A DNA stretch of 64,000 nucleotides from Amycolatopsis saalfeldensis (GTDB lineage Bacteria > Actinomycetota > Actinomycetes > Mycobacteriales > Pseudonocardiaceae). Position numbers and translations under genes: made by a program. Below the pieces are notes generated by a model. That model worked only from the letters and a program-made list of their open reading frames with translations. It was not told where the DNA came from and searched no databases. Positions 26,797 through 34,479 of the stretch are shown here, in pieces; the stretch's first letter is position 1, and every line of letters begins with the position of its first letter. Where the stretch lies: NCBI RefSeq assembly GCF_900110575.1, contig NZ_FOEF01000019.1, positions 164,756-228,755 of the forward strand, read 5' to 3'.

Positions 26797-26814
26797 CCTC
26801 AACTCGGCTTGAGG
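26797..26814 (-). promoter_or_regulatory. SoxR/MerR-like operator before MFS pseudogene
   Basis: On the minus strand TTGACCTCAAG leads into CCTCAAG-CCGA-GTTGAGG. The SoxR consensus is CCTCAAG-TTAA-CTTGAGG, so the arms differ at one base. It overlaps a TTGACC -35 element and lies 16 nt from the transporter GTG at 26781. No soxR or merR gene is nearby. Confidence 0.55.
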
Positions 26815-26828
26815 TCAACTCCCGGGCA

Positions 26829-26868
26829 CGGCGAAGCCCCCGTCCGGAACTGGACGGGGGCTTCGCCG
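26829..26868 (-). terminator. Hairpin terminator of sulfurtransferase operon
   Basis: A perfect 17-bp inverted repeat (arms 26829-26845 and 26852-26868, 6-nt loop) lies 8 nt beyond the DUF1416 stop on the minus strand. There is no U-tract, as usual in high-GC actinomycetes. Confidence 0.75.
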
Positions 26869-26876
26869 GGAAAGCG

Positions 26877-27194
26877 TCAGGCGACCGAGATCGCCAGCTG
26901 GTGCAGGCCGGGGCCCTCCGCCGTGACGGTGGCCTCGCCGTTGCCGGTGCGGTGGAGGGCGCGGATGGTCCAGTCGCCCGGCGCCGCGTAGAAGCGGAAG
27001 TCGCCCTCGGCCGAGGAAACGACCTCGCCCGTGAAGTCGCCGCCGCCGTCGAGCAGGCGCACGAAGGCACCGCCGACCGGGCCCGCGCTGCCGGTCACCT
27101 TGCCGGCGAGCACGACCTGTCCCTTGGTGTCGAAGTCGGCGGGGGTGGCCTCCTGGGCGGGGGCGCCGCAGCCGTCGTCCGGAGTGGCTCCCAT
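26877..27194 (-). CDS. DUF1416 protein (SseC-like)
   Basis: 105-aa DUF1416 protein, called SseC in mycobacteria, where it is always next to a sulfurtransferase. The sequence starts MGATPDDGCGAPAQEATPAD, with a conserved Cys near residue 9. A carboxypeptidase-regulatory-like beta domain follows: LAGKVTGSAGPVGGAFVRLLDGGGDFTGEV, FRFYAAPGDWTIRAL. Role unknown, presumably in sulfur transfer. The ATG overlaps the sulfurtransferase stop (TAATG at 27192-27196). Confidence 0.88.
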   Translation of the reverse strand: MGATPDDGCGAPAQEATPADFDTKGQVVLAGKVTGSAGPVGGAFVRLLDGGGDFTGEVVSSAEGDFRFYAAPGDWTIRALHRTGNGEATVTAEGPGLHQLAISVA

Positions 27195-28030
27195 TACTTC
27201 GCTCCCAACTCGACCGGCACGCCGACCAGCGAGCCGTATTCGGTCCACGAACCGTCGTAGTTCTTGACGTCGCTGTAGCCCAGCAGCTCGTGCAGCGCGA
27301 ACCACGCGATGGACGAGCGCTCGCCGATGCGGCAGTACGCGATGGTGGCCTTCGACTCGTCGATGCCCGCGTCGGCGTACAGCTCCTTGATCTCGTCCTC
27401 GGACTTGAAGGTGCCGTCCTCGTTGGCGACCTTGGCCCACGGCACGTTCAGCGCGCCCGGGATGTGGCCCGGCACCTGGGACTGCTCCTGCGGCAGGTGC
27501 GCCGGGGCGAGCAGTTTGCCGGCGAACTCGTCCGGCGACCGCACGTCGACGAAGTTCTTCGCGCCGATCGACTGGACGACCTCGTCGCGGAACGCCCGCA
27601 GCGAGTGGTCCTGGTCCTTCGCCTGGTACTCGGCGGCGTCGCGCTTGACCTCGTCGGAGTTCAGCTCGCGCCCGTCCAGCTCCCACTTCTTGCGGCCGCC
27701 GTCGAGCAGCTGCACGTTCTCGTGGCCGTAGAGCTTGAAGTACCAGTACGCGTACGCGGCGAACCAGTTGTTGTTGCCGCCGTAGAGGATCACGCGGTCG
27801 TTGCTCGAGATTCCCTTCTCCGAAAGGAGTTTCTCGAAGTCGGCCTTGCCGACGAAGTCACGGCGGACCTTGTCCTGCAGGTCGTTGCGCCAGTCGAGCT
27901 TCACCGCGCCGCGGATGTGCCCGGCGTCGTAGGCGGTGGTGTCCTCGTCGACCTCGGCGAACACCACACCGGGGGTGTCCAGGTTCTCCTCGGCCCACTG
28001 GGTGGTGACCAGGACGTCTTCACGGCTCAT
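27194..28030 (-). CDS. sseA: Thiosulfate sulfurtransferase (rhodanese)
   Basis: 278-aa two-domain rhodanese of the SseA/CysA2 type. It transfers sulfane sulfur from thiosulfate to cyanide or a thiol acceptor. The catalytic Cys sits in the C-terminal domain loop TIAYCRIGERSSIAWFAL (~233). The N-terminal domain is a non-catalytic rhodanese copy, with GHIRGAVKLDW and VILYGGNNNWFAAYAYWYFK. Downstream DUF1416 overlaps its stop; upstream is DUF4395 and a cysteine-type leader peptide. Confidence 0.93.
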   Translation of the reverse strand: MSREDVLVTTQWAEENLDTPGVVFAEVDEDTTAYDAGHIRGAVKLDWRNDLQDKVRRDFVGKADFEKLLSEKGISSNDRVILYGGNNNWFAAYAYWYFKLYGHENVQLLDGGRKKWELDGRELNSDEVKRDAAEYQAKDQDHSLRAFRDEVVQSIGAKNFVDVRSPDEFAGKLLAPAHLPQEQSQVPGHIPGALNVPWAKVANEDGTFKSEDEIKELYADAGIDESKATIAYCRIGERSSIAWFALHELLGYSDVKNYDGSWTEYGSLVGVPVELGAK

Positions 28031-28060
28031 GGAGCGAACTCTCTTTCTGGGGTGGGTGGG

Positions 28061-28495
28061 TCAGGACGCGCGCGGGCTGGGGCTGAAACGCTTGATGAGC
28101 AAGAACATCTCGCAACCGAGGCAGAAGTTGAACGCGGCGTTGAGGAAGGCGGCGAACAGCGCGAACGCCGTCGCCACGATGCCGAGGGTGGTCGCGCCGG
28201 TGACGAAGCCGATCGTGCCGACGAGCGCGAACACGAACCCGACGGCCTGCGCGAACCGCAGCGGCGCCGCGTCCTCACGCTCGCTCGTCGGGCCGAGTCG
28301 CGGCGCCACCAGCGTGCGGTACAGGATCGAGTACGGCGCCGGCTTGAGCCCGACGAACGCGCCGATCGCGAACACCACCGTCTGCACGGCGAGCAGCGGC
28401 CACCACTGGGTCAGCAGCACCACGGCGAGCACCACCGTGGTCACGATCGCGGCGAAGCGCGGTCCACGCGGGTCGACAGCGGGTCCGGCGGCCAT
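28061..28495 (-). CDS. DUF4395 membrane protein
   Basis: 144-aa membrane protein of the DUF4395 family. Hydrophobic segments: FAAIVTTVVLAVVLLTQWWPLLAVQTVVFAIGAF and FAQAVGFVFALVGTIGFVTGATTLGIVATAFALFAAFLNAAFNFCLGCEMF. The FCLGCE pair (CxxC) near the C-terminus is the family mark and suggests thiol or sulfur chemistry in the membrane. ATG 28495 has AGGAGG at 8 nt, whereas the extended frame to 28537 has no such site. It is in the sulfurtransferase operon. Confidence 0.88.
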   Translation of the reverse strand: MAAGPAVDPRGPRFAAIVTTVVLAVVLLTQWWPLLAVQTVVFAIGAFVGLKPAPYSILYRTLVAPRLGPTSEREDAAPLRFAQAVGFVFALVGTIGFVTGATTLGIVATAFALFAAFLNAAFNFCLGCEMFLLIKRFSPSPRAS

Positions 28496-28585
28496 GGTTC
28501 CTCCTGCTGGGGCTGGGCGAAGGCGTGCGAACGACACGCTGCGGAGGCATTTTCCTCGGGCTGCGGCCCCGGCGCGAGACGTGCT

Positions 28586-28684
28586 TCAGCGCCGGGCGGG
28601 AGAACCCGGACACAAGCTGCTGCGCACGCGGCACAGGTCCACTGCGCGCCGCTGCGTCAGAAGGGTGATGGGCAGCTTGTCCAC
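28586..28684 (-). CDS. Cysteine-type actinobacterial leader peptide
   Basis: 32-residue leaderless frame read from the minus strand, GTG 28684 to TGA 28586. The core LLTQRRAVDLCRVRSSLC matches the actinobacterial leader-peptide pattern LTRRRxVDLCRV found upstream of sulfur-metabolism operons. There are two cysteines, at positions 18 and 25. TACTCT is exactly 7 nt before the GTG. It lies 90 nt upstream of DUF4395-sseA-DUF1416. In mycobacteria similar small ORFs make downstream translation respond to cysteine supply; that role is inferred here. Confidence 0.78.
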   Translation of the reverse strand: MDKLPITLLTQRRAVDLCRVRSSLCPGSPARR

Positions 28685-28691
28685 GCCGCCG

Positions 28692-28697
28692 AGAGTA
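28692..28697 (-). promoter_or_regulatory. -10 element of leaderless leader peptide (28684)
   Basis: TACTCT on the minus strand, 7 nt before the leader-peptide GTG. It marks the sulfurtransferase operon promoter. Confidence 0.55.
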
Positions 28698-28800
28698 CCC
28701 ACGCTCCCTCGGGGTGGGAACAACGTTCATTCCTTGGGACGCGTCTCGGAACTTGGGAATCAAGCCGTTGAACAGGGGTGGGTTCGCTGAACAGGCTGCG

Positions 28801-29238
28801 TCAGCGGGCGTCGATCCCGGTGAGGTGGGGCTGGAGGGCGGCCAGCAGCTCGGGGCCCTTCGGCACGCCGCCGACGCGCAGCAGCTCACGGCCGTCCGCG
28901 GCGAGTGCCAGCGTGGTCGGCGTGCGGAGCACGGAAAGGGCCTGCGCGACCTCGGGCTGCTCGGTGACGTCGAGGTCCACGTGGTGCAGCCCGTCGGTCT
29001 TCTCGGCCAGCGCGGACAGGATCACGCGCGTGTGCCGGCAGGGCGCGCAGAACGTGGTCGAGATCTGGACCAGCGTCACGGCGGACGCCGGGTCGAGCGC
29101 TTCGGCGACCGGAGCCGGGAGCGGGCGGGCGGTGGCGGCCGGTTTCGCGGCCCGGACCCGGCCGTTGCGCGCCTTCAGCAACAGGCCTGCGGCGACCGCG
29201 ACCACCAGCGTCCCCAGCAGTACCCAGACTCCGGTCAC
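28801..29238 (-). CDS. Membrane-anchored thioredoxin-like protein (ThiX-like)
   Basis: 145-aa thioredoxin-fold protein with an N-terminal membrane helix (GVWVLLGTLVVAVAAGLLLKA). The active site is CAPC in STTFCAPCRHTR (~63-66), and the cis-Pro loop is LRTPTTLAL. The Arg-rich residues just after the helix suggest that the thioredoxin domain faces the cytosol. It corresponds in position to the mycobacterial thiX gene beside glnR and lmeA. The lmeA-like gene is 7 nt upstream on the same strand. Confidence 0.85.
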   Translation of the reverse strand: MTGVWVLLGTLVVAVAAGLLLKARNGRVRAAKPAATARPLPAPVAEALDPASAVTLVQISTTFCAPCRHTRVILSALAEKTDGLHHVDLDVTEQPEVAQALSVLRTPTTLALAADGRELLRVGGVPKGPELLAALQPHLTGIDAR

Positions 29239-29245
29239 CGGGTGC

Positions 29246-30145
29246 TCACCCCTTGTTCGTCGTCAGGTCCGCGAAGCTCACGTTGTCGGCTTCGCCCTTG
29301 ATGGTCACCGAGCCGCTGTCCACGCGCACCGCGGTCGGCGTCACCGACAGCGGCAGCTGCGAGGTGTCGATCGAGGCGCGGAAGTTCGGCAGCAGGGCCT
29401 TCTGCACTGCGGCTGGAACGACGGTGGTGTCGTGGTCATTCCCGAACTGCAGCCGGTTGGGCACGATCGAGATCGTCTTGCCCTTCAGCTCGATCAGCGC
29501 GAAGCAGAACAGCTCCACCTTCTGGCCGGCGATCTGGACGTTGGCGGACAGCCGGATCCCGGCCGTGTCGCCGTCCTGCTGCTCGCCGTTCGCGTTGGTC
29601 GTCGTCGGGTCGGGCTGCTTGCCCTGGTCGGTGTCGCCGTACTTGACGTAGTTCAGGGTGGACTGGTCGATCTTGAGGTTCTGCACCTTGTCCAGCGGCG
29701 AGATGTGCGCGATGTCGGACGCCTTGATGGTCACGGCGCCGGTGAGCTTGCCGATCTTGACCGCGCTCATGTTGCCGGCGGTGAGGTCGGACAGCGGCGC
29801 GGTGACGTCCTCGAGCTCCGCGCTCACGCCGAGGTCGCGCAGCTCGTTCCCGACCGGCACCCCGTCGGCCGAGACGCTGATGTGACTGTAGTCACCGGCC
29901 AGCGCCTGGGTCAGGAACGGGAACCCGTGGATGTTCACCGACGGGTCGTCGGTCAGGCCGAGCTGGTCGCGGGCCTTCTGGGAGATCGTGTGCTCGGCGA
30001 ACGCGGCCGCACCGAAATCCGCTCCGACCAGCACGATCACGATGACGCCGAGCACGATCACCCAGCGGCGGACGCGCCGTCCACGACGCCGGTTGTCCGG
30101 CCGCTGAGCCGGTCGGTCGTCCCGCGTCACGGGCCTGCTCACCAT
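29246..30145 (-). CDS. lmeA: LmeA-like DUF2993 protein
   Basis: 299-aa DUF2993 protein. A basic cytosolic tail, one membrane anchor (VRRWVIVLGVIVIVLVGADFGA, ~30-50) and an exported lipid-binding-like domain (~55-295) are visible. Conserved stretches: VNIHGFPFLTQALAGDYSHISV, and a closing RVDSGSVTIKGEADNVSFADL. Mycobacterial LmeA at the same locus is needed for lipomannan elongation. AGGAGAACC precedes ATG 30145, and longer frames are not supported. It diverges from glnR; the 165-nt gap (30146-30310) holds both promoters. Confidence 0.85.
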   Translation of the reverse strand: MVSRPVTRDDRPAQRPDNRRRGRRVRRWVIVLGVIVIVLVGADFGAAAFAEHTISQKARDQLGLTDDPSVNIHGFPFLTQALAGDYSHISVSADGVPVGNELRDLGVSAELEDVTAPLSDLTAGNMSAVKIGKLTGAVTIKASDIAHISPLDKVQNLKIDQSTLNYVKYGDTDQGKQPDPTTTNANGEQQDGDTAGIRLSANVQIAGQKVELFCFALIELKGKTISIVPNRLQFGNDHDTTVVPAAVQKALLPNFRASIDTSQLPLSVTPTAVRVDSGSVTIKGEADNVSFADLTTNKG

Positions 30146-30310
30146 CGCGTCGGTTCTCCTGTCGGTCGGGGGTCGGGACGCACCCCGGTTGTTTGCCCAG
30201 GTGTGATCGATCCAGCACGGGCTAGGTGCCGGGGTGTTCACCCGCTATTCTCACTTAGCACCGACCGAAGCCACGTTCGAGGCGACGACTTTGTGAAGGC
30301 GGTGCGGCTC

Positions 30311-31075
30311 ATGAGCCTGGACCTTCTCGTACTGACTGCGGAAGCCGACCCCACCTCGGTACTGCCCGCGCTGGACTTGCTTCCCCACACCGTACGCGTC
30401 CGCGCACCCGAGGTGACCGCCTTGCTGGACGCCGGGCACCGGGACGTCATCCTGCTCGACGCGCGCACCGACCTGGCGTCCGCGAAGAGCCTTTGCCGGC
30501 TGCTCAAGGGCGCGGGCGAGGACGAGGCGACCACCCCGATCATCGCCGTGGTGGGCGAGGGCGGGCTGGTCGCGGTGAGCGCGGAATGGCGCACCGACGA
30601 CATCCTGCTGCCGACCGCGGGCCCGGCCGAGGTGGACGCGCGGCTGCGCCTGGTCACCACTCGCGACGGCAGCTCCGCGCAGGTGGACGCCGAGCTGCGG
30701 GTCGGCGAGCTGGTGATCGACGAGGCCACGTACACCGCGCGCCTGCGCCGTCGCACGCTGGAACTCACGTACAAGGAGTTCGAGCTGCTCAAGTACCTCG
30801 CGCAGCACGCGGGCCGCGTCTTCACCCGCGCCCAGCTGCTGCAGGAGGTCTGGGGCTACGACTTCTTCGGCGGCACGCGCACGGTGGACGTCCACGTGCG
30901 GCGGCTGCGCGCGAAGCTCGGCCCCGAGCACGAGCAGATGATCGGCACCGTGCGCAACGTCGGCTACAAGTTCGAGCGCCCGGCGAAGTCCGGCGGCCCG
31001 GCCGTCAAGCCGCCGCCGGCCATGGTCGAGCAGCCGTCGGCACCGGTTGAGACGCCGGAGCTTTCGGCCCGCTGA
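30311..31075 (+). CDS. glnR: GlnR nitrogen-response regulator (orphan OmpR type)
   Basis: 254-aa OmpR/PhoB-type regulator. The receiver-like N-domain (LDLLVLTAEADPTSVLPALDLLPHT, DVILLDARTDLASAKSLCRLL) lacks a partner kinase gene, as for actinobacterial GlnR. The winged helix has LTYKEFELLKYLAQHAGRVFTRAQLLQEVWGYDFFGGTRTVDVHVRRLRAKLG, nearly identical in my memory to mycobacterial GlnR. It governs nitrogen-assimilation genes. ATG 30311 fits the family start; GTG 30293 is an in-frame alternative. The C-terminal tail after ~235 is Pro rich. Confidence 0.88.
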   Translation: MSLDLLVLTAEADPTSVLPALDLLPHTVRVRAPEVTALLDAGHRDVILLDARTDLASAKSLCRLLKGAGEDEATTPIIAVVGEGGLVAVSAEWRTDDILLPTAGPAEVDARLRLVTTRDGSSAQVDAELRVGELVIDEATYTARLRRRTLELTYKEFELLKYLAQHAGRVFTRAQLLQEVWGYDFFGGTRTVDVHVRRLRAKLGPEHEQMIGTVRNVGYKFERPAKSGGPAVKPPPAMVEQPSAPVETPELSAR

Positions 31076-31079
31076 CAAC

Positions 31080-31085
31080 TAGGCT
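31080..31085 (+). promoter_or_regulatory. -10 element of leaderless start (31093)
   Basis: TAGGCT, 7 nt before the mshD ATG. It overlaps the end of the glnR region, so mshD has its own promoter. Confidence 0.5.
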
Positions 31086-31092
31086 GGCTCTC

Positions 31093-31995
31093 ATGGAGCC
31101 GGCTGACTGGACGAACGAACCCGACCTCGAAGCGATCCGCGCGATCCTGCTCGCCGCGAAGGCGGCGGACGGGCGTCCCGAGGTCGCCGAGTCCGGGCCG
31201 CTGCCGCGCGAGTTCGAGGGCGGGCTGCACCTGCTCGAGCGCGAAGCGGCTTCGCAGCGAGCGGTCGGGTACGTCCACCTGGATACCGAAGGCGATTCCT
31301 ACGGCCGTCAGATCGCCGAGCTTGTCGTGCACCCGGAACACCGGCGTCACGGTGTCGGCACGGCGTTGGCACGCGCGCTGGACGAACGGGCCGCGGAGGG
31401 CTACCGCGCCTGGTCCCACGGCGACCATCCCGGCGCGGCTGCCGTCGCGGCGAAGCTGGGGTTGGAGCGACGGCGTGAGCTGTTGATCCTGCACGTCGAC
31501 GTCGAGGGCGCCGATTGGCCGGAGCCCGTGCTGCGCGAGGGCGTCAAGCTGCGCACTTTCGTGCCGGGGCAGGACGAGCAGGCGATGATCGACGTCAACG
31601 CGCGCGCGTTCGACTGGCATCCCGAGCAGGGCGCGCTGACGGTCGAGGATCTGCTCGACGAGGAGCGGCAGGACTGGTTCGACCCCGCGGGCTTCTTCCT
31701 CGCGGAGAACGCCGACGGCGAAGTGGTCGGCTTCCACTGGACGAAGGTGCACGAGCCGGTGCCTGGACGCTTCGGCGGCGAACCCGTCGGCGAGGTCTAC
31801 GTCGTCGGGGTTAACCCGGCTACGCAGGGTGGCGGCCTGGGCAAGGCACTGACCCTCGCCGGGCTCCGTTACCTGCGCGGCCGGGGACTACGCCAGGTGA
31901 TCCTGTACGTCGAGGGTGACAACGCTCCGGCCCTGGCGGTGTACGGCAAGCTGGGGTTCACGCGTTTCGAGACCGACGTTCAGTACGGTAAGTAG
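31093..31995 (+). CDS. mshD: Mycothiol synthase MshD
   Basis: 300-aa acetyltransferase completing mycothiol: acetyl-CoA + Cys-GlcN-Ins. It has two tandem GNAT domains. The N-domain is less conserved, with AELVVHPEHRRHGVGTALARAL (~75-95). The active C-domain has GEVYVVGVNPATQGGGLGKALTLAGL (~230-255) and the closing ILYVEGDNAPALAVYGKLGF. Position after glnR matches other actinomycetes. A TAGGCT element 7 nt before the ATG implies a leaderless mRNA. Confidence 0.95.
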   Translation: MEPADWTNEPDLEAIRAILLAAKAADGRPEVAESGPLPREFEGGLHLLEREAASQRAVGYVHLDTEGDSYGRQIAELVVHPEHRRHGVGTALARALDERAAEGYRAWSHGDHPGAAAVAAKLGLERRRELLILHVDVEGADWPEPVLREGVKLRTFVPGQDEQAMIDVNARAFDWHPEQGALTVEDLLDEERQDWFDPAGFFLAENADGEVVGFHWTKVHEPVPGRFGGEPVGEVYVVGVNPATQGGGLGKALTLAGLRYLRGRGLRQVILYVEGDNAPALAVYGKLGFTRFETDVQYGK

Positions 31996-32086
31996 TCACA
32001 GTGGACCGCCGGGCACACCCTCTGTTACGTTTTGTGTACTTGCAGGTCACAACGGGGACACGACCCCCGTTCGGAGTAGTCACCCT

Positions 32087-32126
32087 GCTCACAACCGGGG
32101 CCTTGTTCACCTCGCGTTCAACTGGA
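32087..32126 (+). promoter_or_regulatory. PHO box region upstream of pstS
   Basis: Two adjacent 11-nt direct repeat units, GTTCACCTCGC (32105-32115) and GTTCAACTGGA (32116-32126), match the actinomycete PhoP consensus GTTCACC. A weaker unit, GCTCACAACCG, lies at 32087-32097. A phosphate-starvation promoter for pstSCAB is expected here. Confidence 0.75.
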
Positions 32127-32233
32127 CAAGGGGGACCGTCCACCGAGGCTGCCTAATGTCCGGATCCGGCACGGCGCGAAAGCGTGCCATCCGGCGAAGT
32201 CTCTCAGCGAGACAAGGCAGTGGAGGAAATGCA

Positions 32234-33358
32234 GTGAAGATCATGCGGCCCTTGGGCGCCGTGGGCATCGCGGCGAGTGCGTTCCTGCTCGCCGCCTGTG
32301 GCTCCGACCCCGCGGCGAGCAACAGCAGCGCCAGCTCGCCCGCTGCGCCTGCCGCGTCCGGCACTGCGCAGATCGACTGTGGCGGCAAGAGCCCGCTCTC
32401 GGGTGAAGGTTCGACGGCGCAGAAGAACGCCATCGACGTCTTCACCCTCGCGTATGGCAAGCAGTGCAGCGGCCAGCAGGTGAACTACACCGCCAGCGGC
32501 TCCGGCGCGGGTGTCAAGCAGTTCAACGGCAACCAGGTCGACTTCGGCGGTTCGGACTCGCCGGCCACCGGCGCCGACCTCGAGGGCGCGACCAAGCGCT
32601 GCGCCTCCCCGGCGTGGAACATCCCGATGGTGGTCGGCCCGGTCGCGGTCGCCTACAAGCTCCAGGGCGTCGACAAGCTGACCCTGACCCCGACCGTGAT
32701 CGCGAAGATCTTCAACGGCGGCATCAAGAACTGGAACGACCCGGCCATCAAGGCGGTCAAGGGCAACGAGGCCAGCACCTTCCCGAACAAGCCGATCCAG
32801 GTCATCTCGCGCTCGGACGAGTCCGGCACCACCGACAACTTCCAGAAGTACCTCGGCGCGGCCGCCAAGGGCGTCTGGACCCAGGGCGCGGGCAAGAAGT
32901 TCAACGGCGGGGTCGGCAACGGCGCGTCGGGCTCCAACGGGGTCGCGACCGCGGTCAAGGCCGCCGACGGCGCCATCACCTACGTCGAGGGCGCGTTCGC
33001 CAAGGACGGCATCACGCCGGCCATGATCGACAGCGGCTCCGGCGGCGTCGAGATGACCGCGCAGAACGTGGCGAAGTCCCTCGACTCGGCCAAGTTCCTG
33101 CACGACGGCACCAACGACCTCGCGCTGGACCTCAACGGCATCTACGCCAGCAACGTCCCGGGTGCGTACCCGCTGCTGCTGACCACGTACGAGATCGTCT
33201 GCTCGAAGTACTCGAACCCGGACGTCGCGAAGGCGCTGAAGGCGTTCCTGAACACCGCGGCGACCACGGGCCAGCAGCAGCTCTCGAGCAAGGGCTACGT
33301 GCCGATCCCGCAGAGCCTGCAGGACAAGGTGCTGACCGCCATCAAGGCGATTTCCTGA
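32234..33358 (+). CDS. pstS: Phosphate-binding lipoprotein PstS
   Basis: 374-aa periplasm-side phosphate-binding lipoprotein of the PstSCAB importer. The lipobox LLAAC (Cys ~20) follows a short signal sequence. The phosphate loops are visible: PLSGEGSTAQ, YTASGSGAGVKQF, DFGGSDSPAT and VISRSDESGTTDNFQKYL. A Ser/Ala-rich linker follows the lipidated Cys. GTG 32234 has GGAGGA 6 nt upstream. Start of the pst operon; the 238 nt upstream carry the PHO box. Confidence 0.95.
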   Translation: MKIMRPLGAVGIAASAFLLAACGSDPAASNSSASSPAAPAASGTAQIDCGGKSPLSGEGSTAQKNAIDVFTLAYGKQCSGQQVNYTASGSGAGVKQFNGNQVDFGGSDSPATGADLEGATKRCASPAWNIPMVVGPVAVAYKLQGVDKLTLTPTVIAKIFNGGIKNWNDPAIKAVKGNEASTFPNKPIQVISRSDESGTTDNFQKYLGAAAKGVWTQGAGKKFNGGVGNGASGSNGVATAVKAADGAITYVEGAFAKDGITPAMIDSGSGGVEMTAQNVAKSLDSAKFLHDGTNDLALDLNGIYASNVPGAYPLLLTTYEIVCSKYSNPDVAKALKAFLNTAATTGQQQLSSKGYVPIPQSLQDKVLTAIKAIS

Positions 33359-33409
33359 CCTGCGCGCACTGAAGAAGAGTCAAGACAAGACTGGACAAGA
33401 AACTCCTCG

Positions 33410-34477
33410 ATGAGCGAGTCATCCTCGAAGCGAACGCCCACCGGTGACCCCGGTGGGCGTTCGGCGTCCGCCCGAGCGTTACCGGAGGATCCGATTTCGG
33501 ACACACCAGCCGCGCCGGCGCCCGAGTCGCCGCCCGCGAGCACCAAGTCGAAGAAGGTGCGGCCCGGTGACCGCATCTTCCAGAACCTGACCACCGGGGC
33601 CGGACTGTTCATCGTCGCCCTGATCGCCCTGATCGGGATCTTCCTGATCGTGCAGGCCATTCCGGCGCTGCGGGCCGACAAGGCGAACTTCCTGTTCAAC
33701 CACGGGTGGTCCACCAACGACCCGACGAACATGTCGTTCGGCATCCTCGACCTGCTCGAGGTCACCGTGGCGACCTCGCTGGTCGCGCTGGTGATCGCGA
33801 TGCCCGTCTCGCTCGGCATCGCGCTGTTCCTCACGCAGTACGCACCGAAGCGGCTGGCCCGCCCGTTCGCCTACATCATCGACCTGCTCGCGGCGGTCCC
33901 GTCGATCATCTTCGGGCTGTGGGGCATCCTGGTGTTCGCGCCCGCGATCGAGCCGTTCTCGTCGTGGGTGAACAGCACGTTCTCGTGGATCCCGATCTTC
34001 GCGCCCGGCAACGTCGCGCCCAGCGTGCGCGGCACGATCTTCACCGCGGGCATCGTGCTCGCCGTGATGATCCTGCCGATCATCACCTCGCTCTCGCGCG
34101 AGGTCTTCGAGCGCACGCCGACCACGCACATCGAGGGCGCGCTGGCGCTCGGCGCTACGCGCTGGGAAGTCATCCGCACCACGGTGCTGCCGTTCGGCAA
34201 GGCGGGCTACATCGGCGCGTCGATGCTCGGCCTCGGCCGCGCGCTCGGCGAGACGATCGCCCTCGCCGTGATCCTGCTGATCCCCGTCGGGCGCAACTTC
34301 GACTGGAGCGTGTTCGACGGCGGCGCGACCTTCGCCTCGAAGATCGCCGCCAACTACAGCGAATTCAACAACGCGACCTCGGCCGGCGCGTACATCGCGG
34401 CCGGCCTGGTGCTGTTCGTGCTGACCTTCCTGGTCAACTTCGCCGCCCGGTCCATCATCGGCAAGAAGGGGGACTGA
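33410..34477 (+). CDS. pstC: Phosphate ABC permease PstC
   Basis: 355-aa permease. A ~55-residue polar N-terminal extension (Ser/Pro rich) precedes six transmembrane helices. The coupling motif is EGALALGATRWEVIRTTVLPFGKAGYIGASMLGLGRALGETIA, the canonical EAA-type loop of phosphate permeases. LLAAVPSIIFGLWGILV is typical of PstC. It is 51 nt after pstS and 2 nt before pstA. Confidence 0.95.
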   Translation: MSESSSKRTPTGDPGGRSASARALPEDPISDTPAAPAPESPPASTKSKKVRPGDRIFQNLTTGAGLFIVALIALIGIFLIVQAIPALRADKANFLFNHGWSTNDPTNMSFGILDLLEVTVATSLVALVIAMPVSLGIALFLTQYAPKRLARPFAYIIDLLAAVPSIIFGLWGILVFAPAIEPFSSWVNSTFSWIPIFAPGNVAPSVRGTIFTAGIVLAVMILPIITSLSREVFERTPTTHIEGALALGATRWEVIRTTVLPFGKAGYIGASMLGLGRALGETIALAVILLIPVGRNFDWSVFDGGATFASKIAANYSEFNNATSAGAYIAAGLVLFVLTFLVNFAARSIIGKKGD

Positions 34478-34479
34478 GC

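Noticed and set aside
30249..30310. Longer GlnR frame from far upstream
   Set aside because: It runs through the lmeA-glnR promoter region; the family start fits 30311 or 30293.
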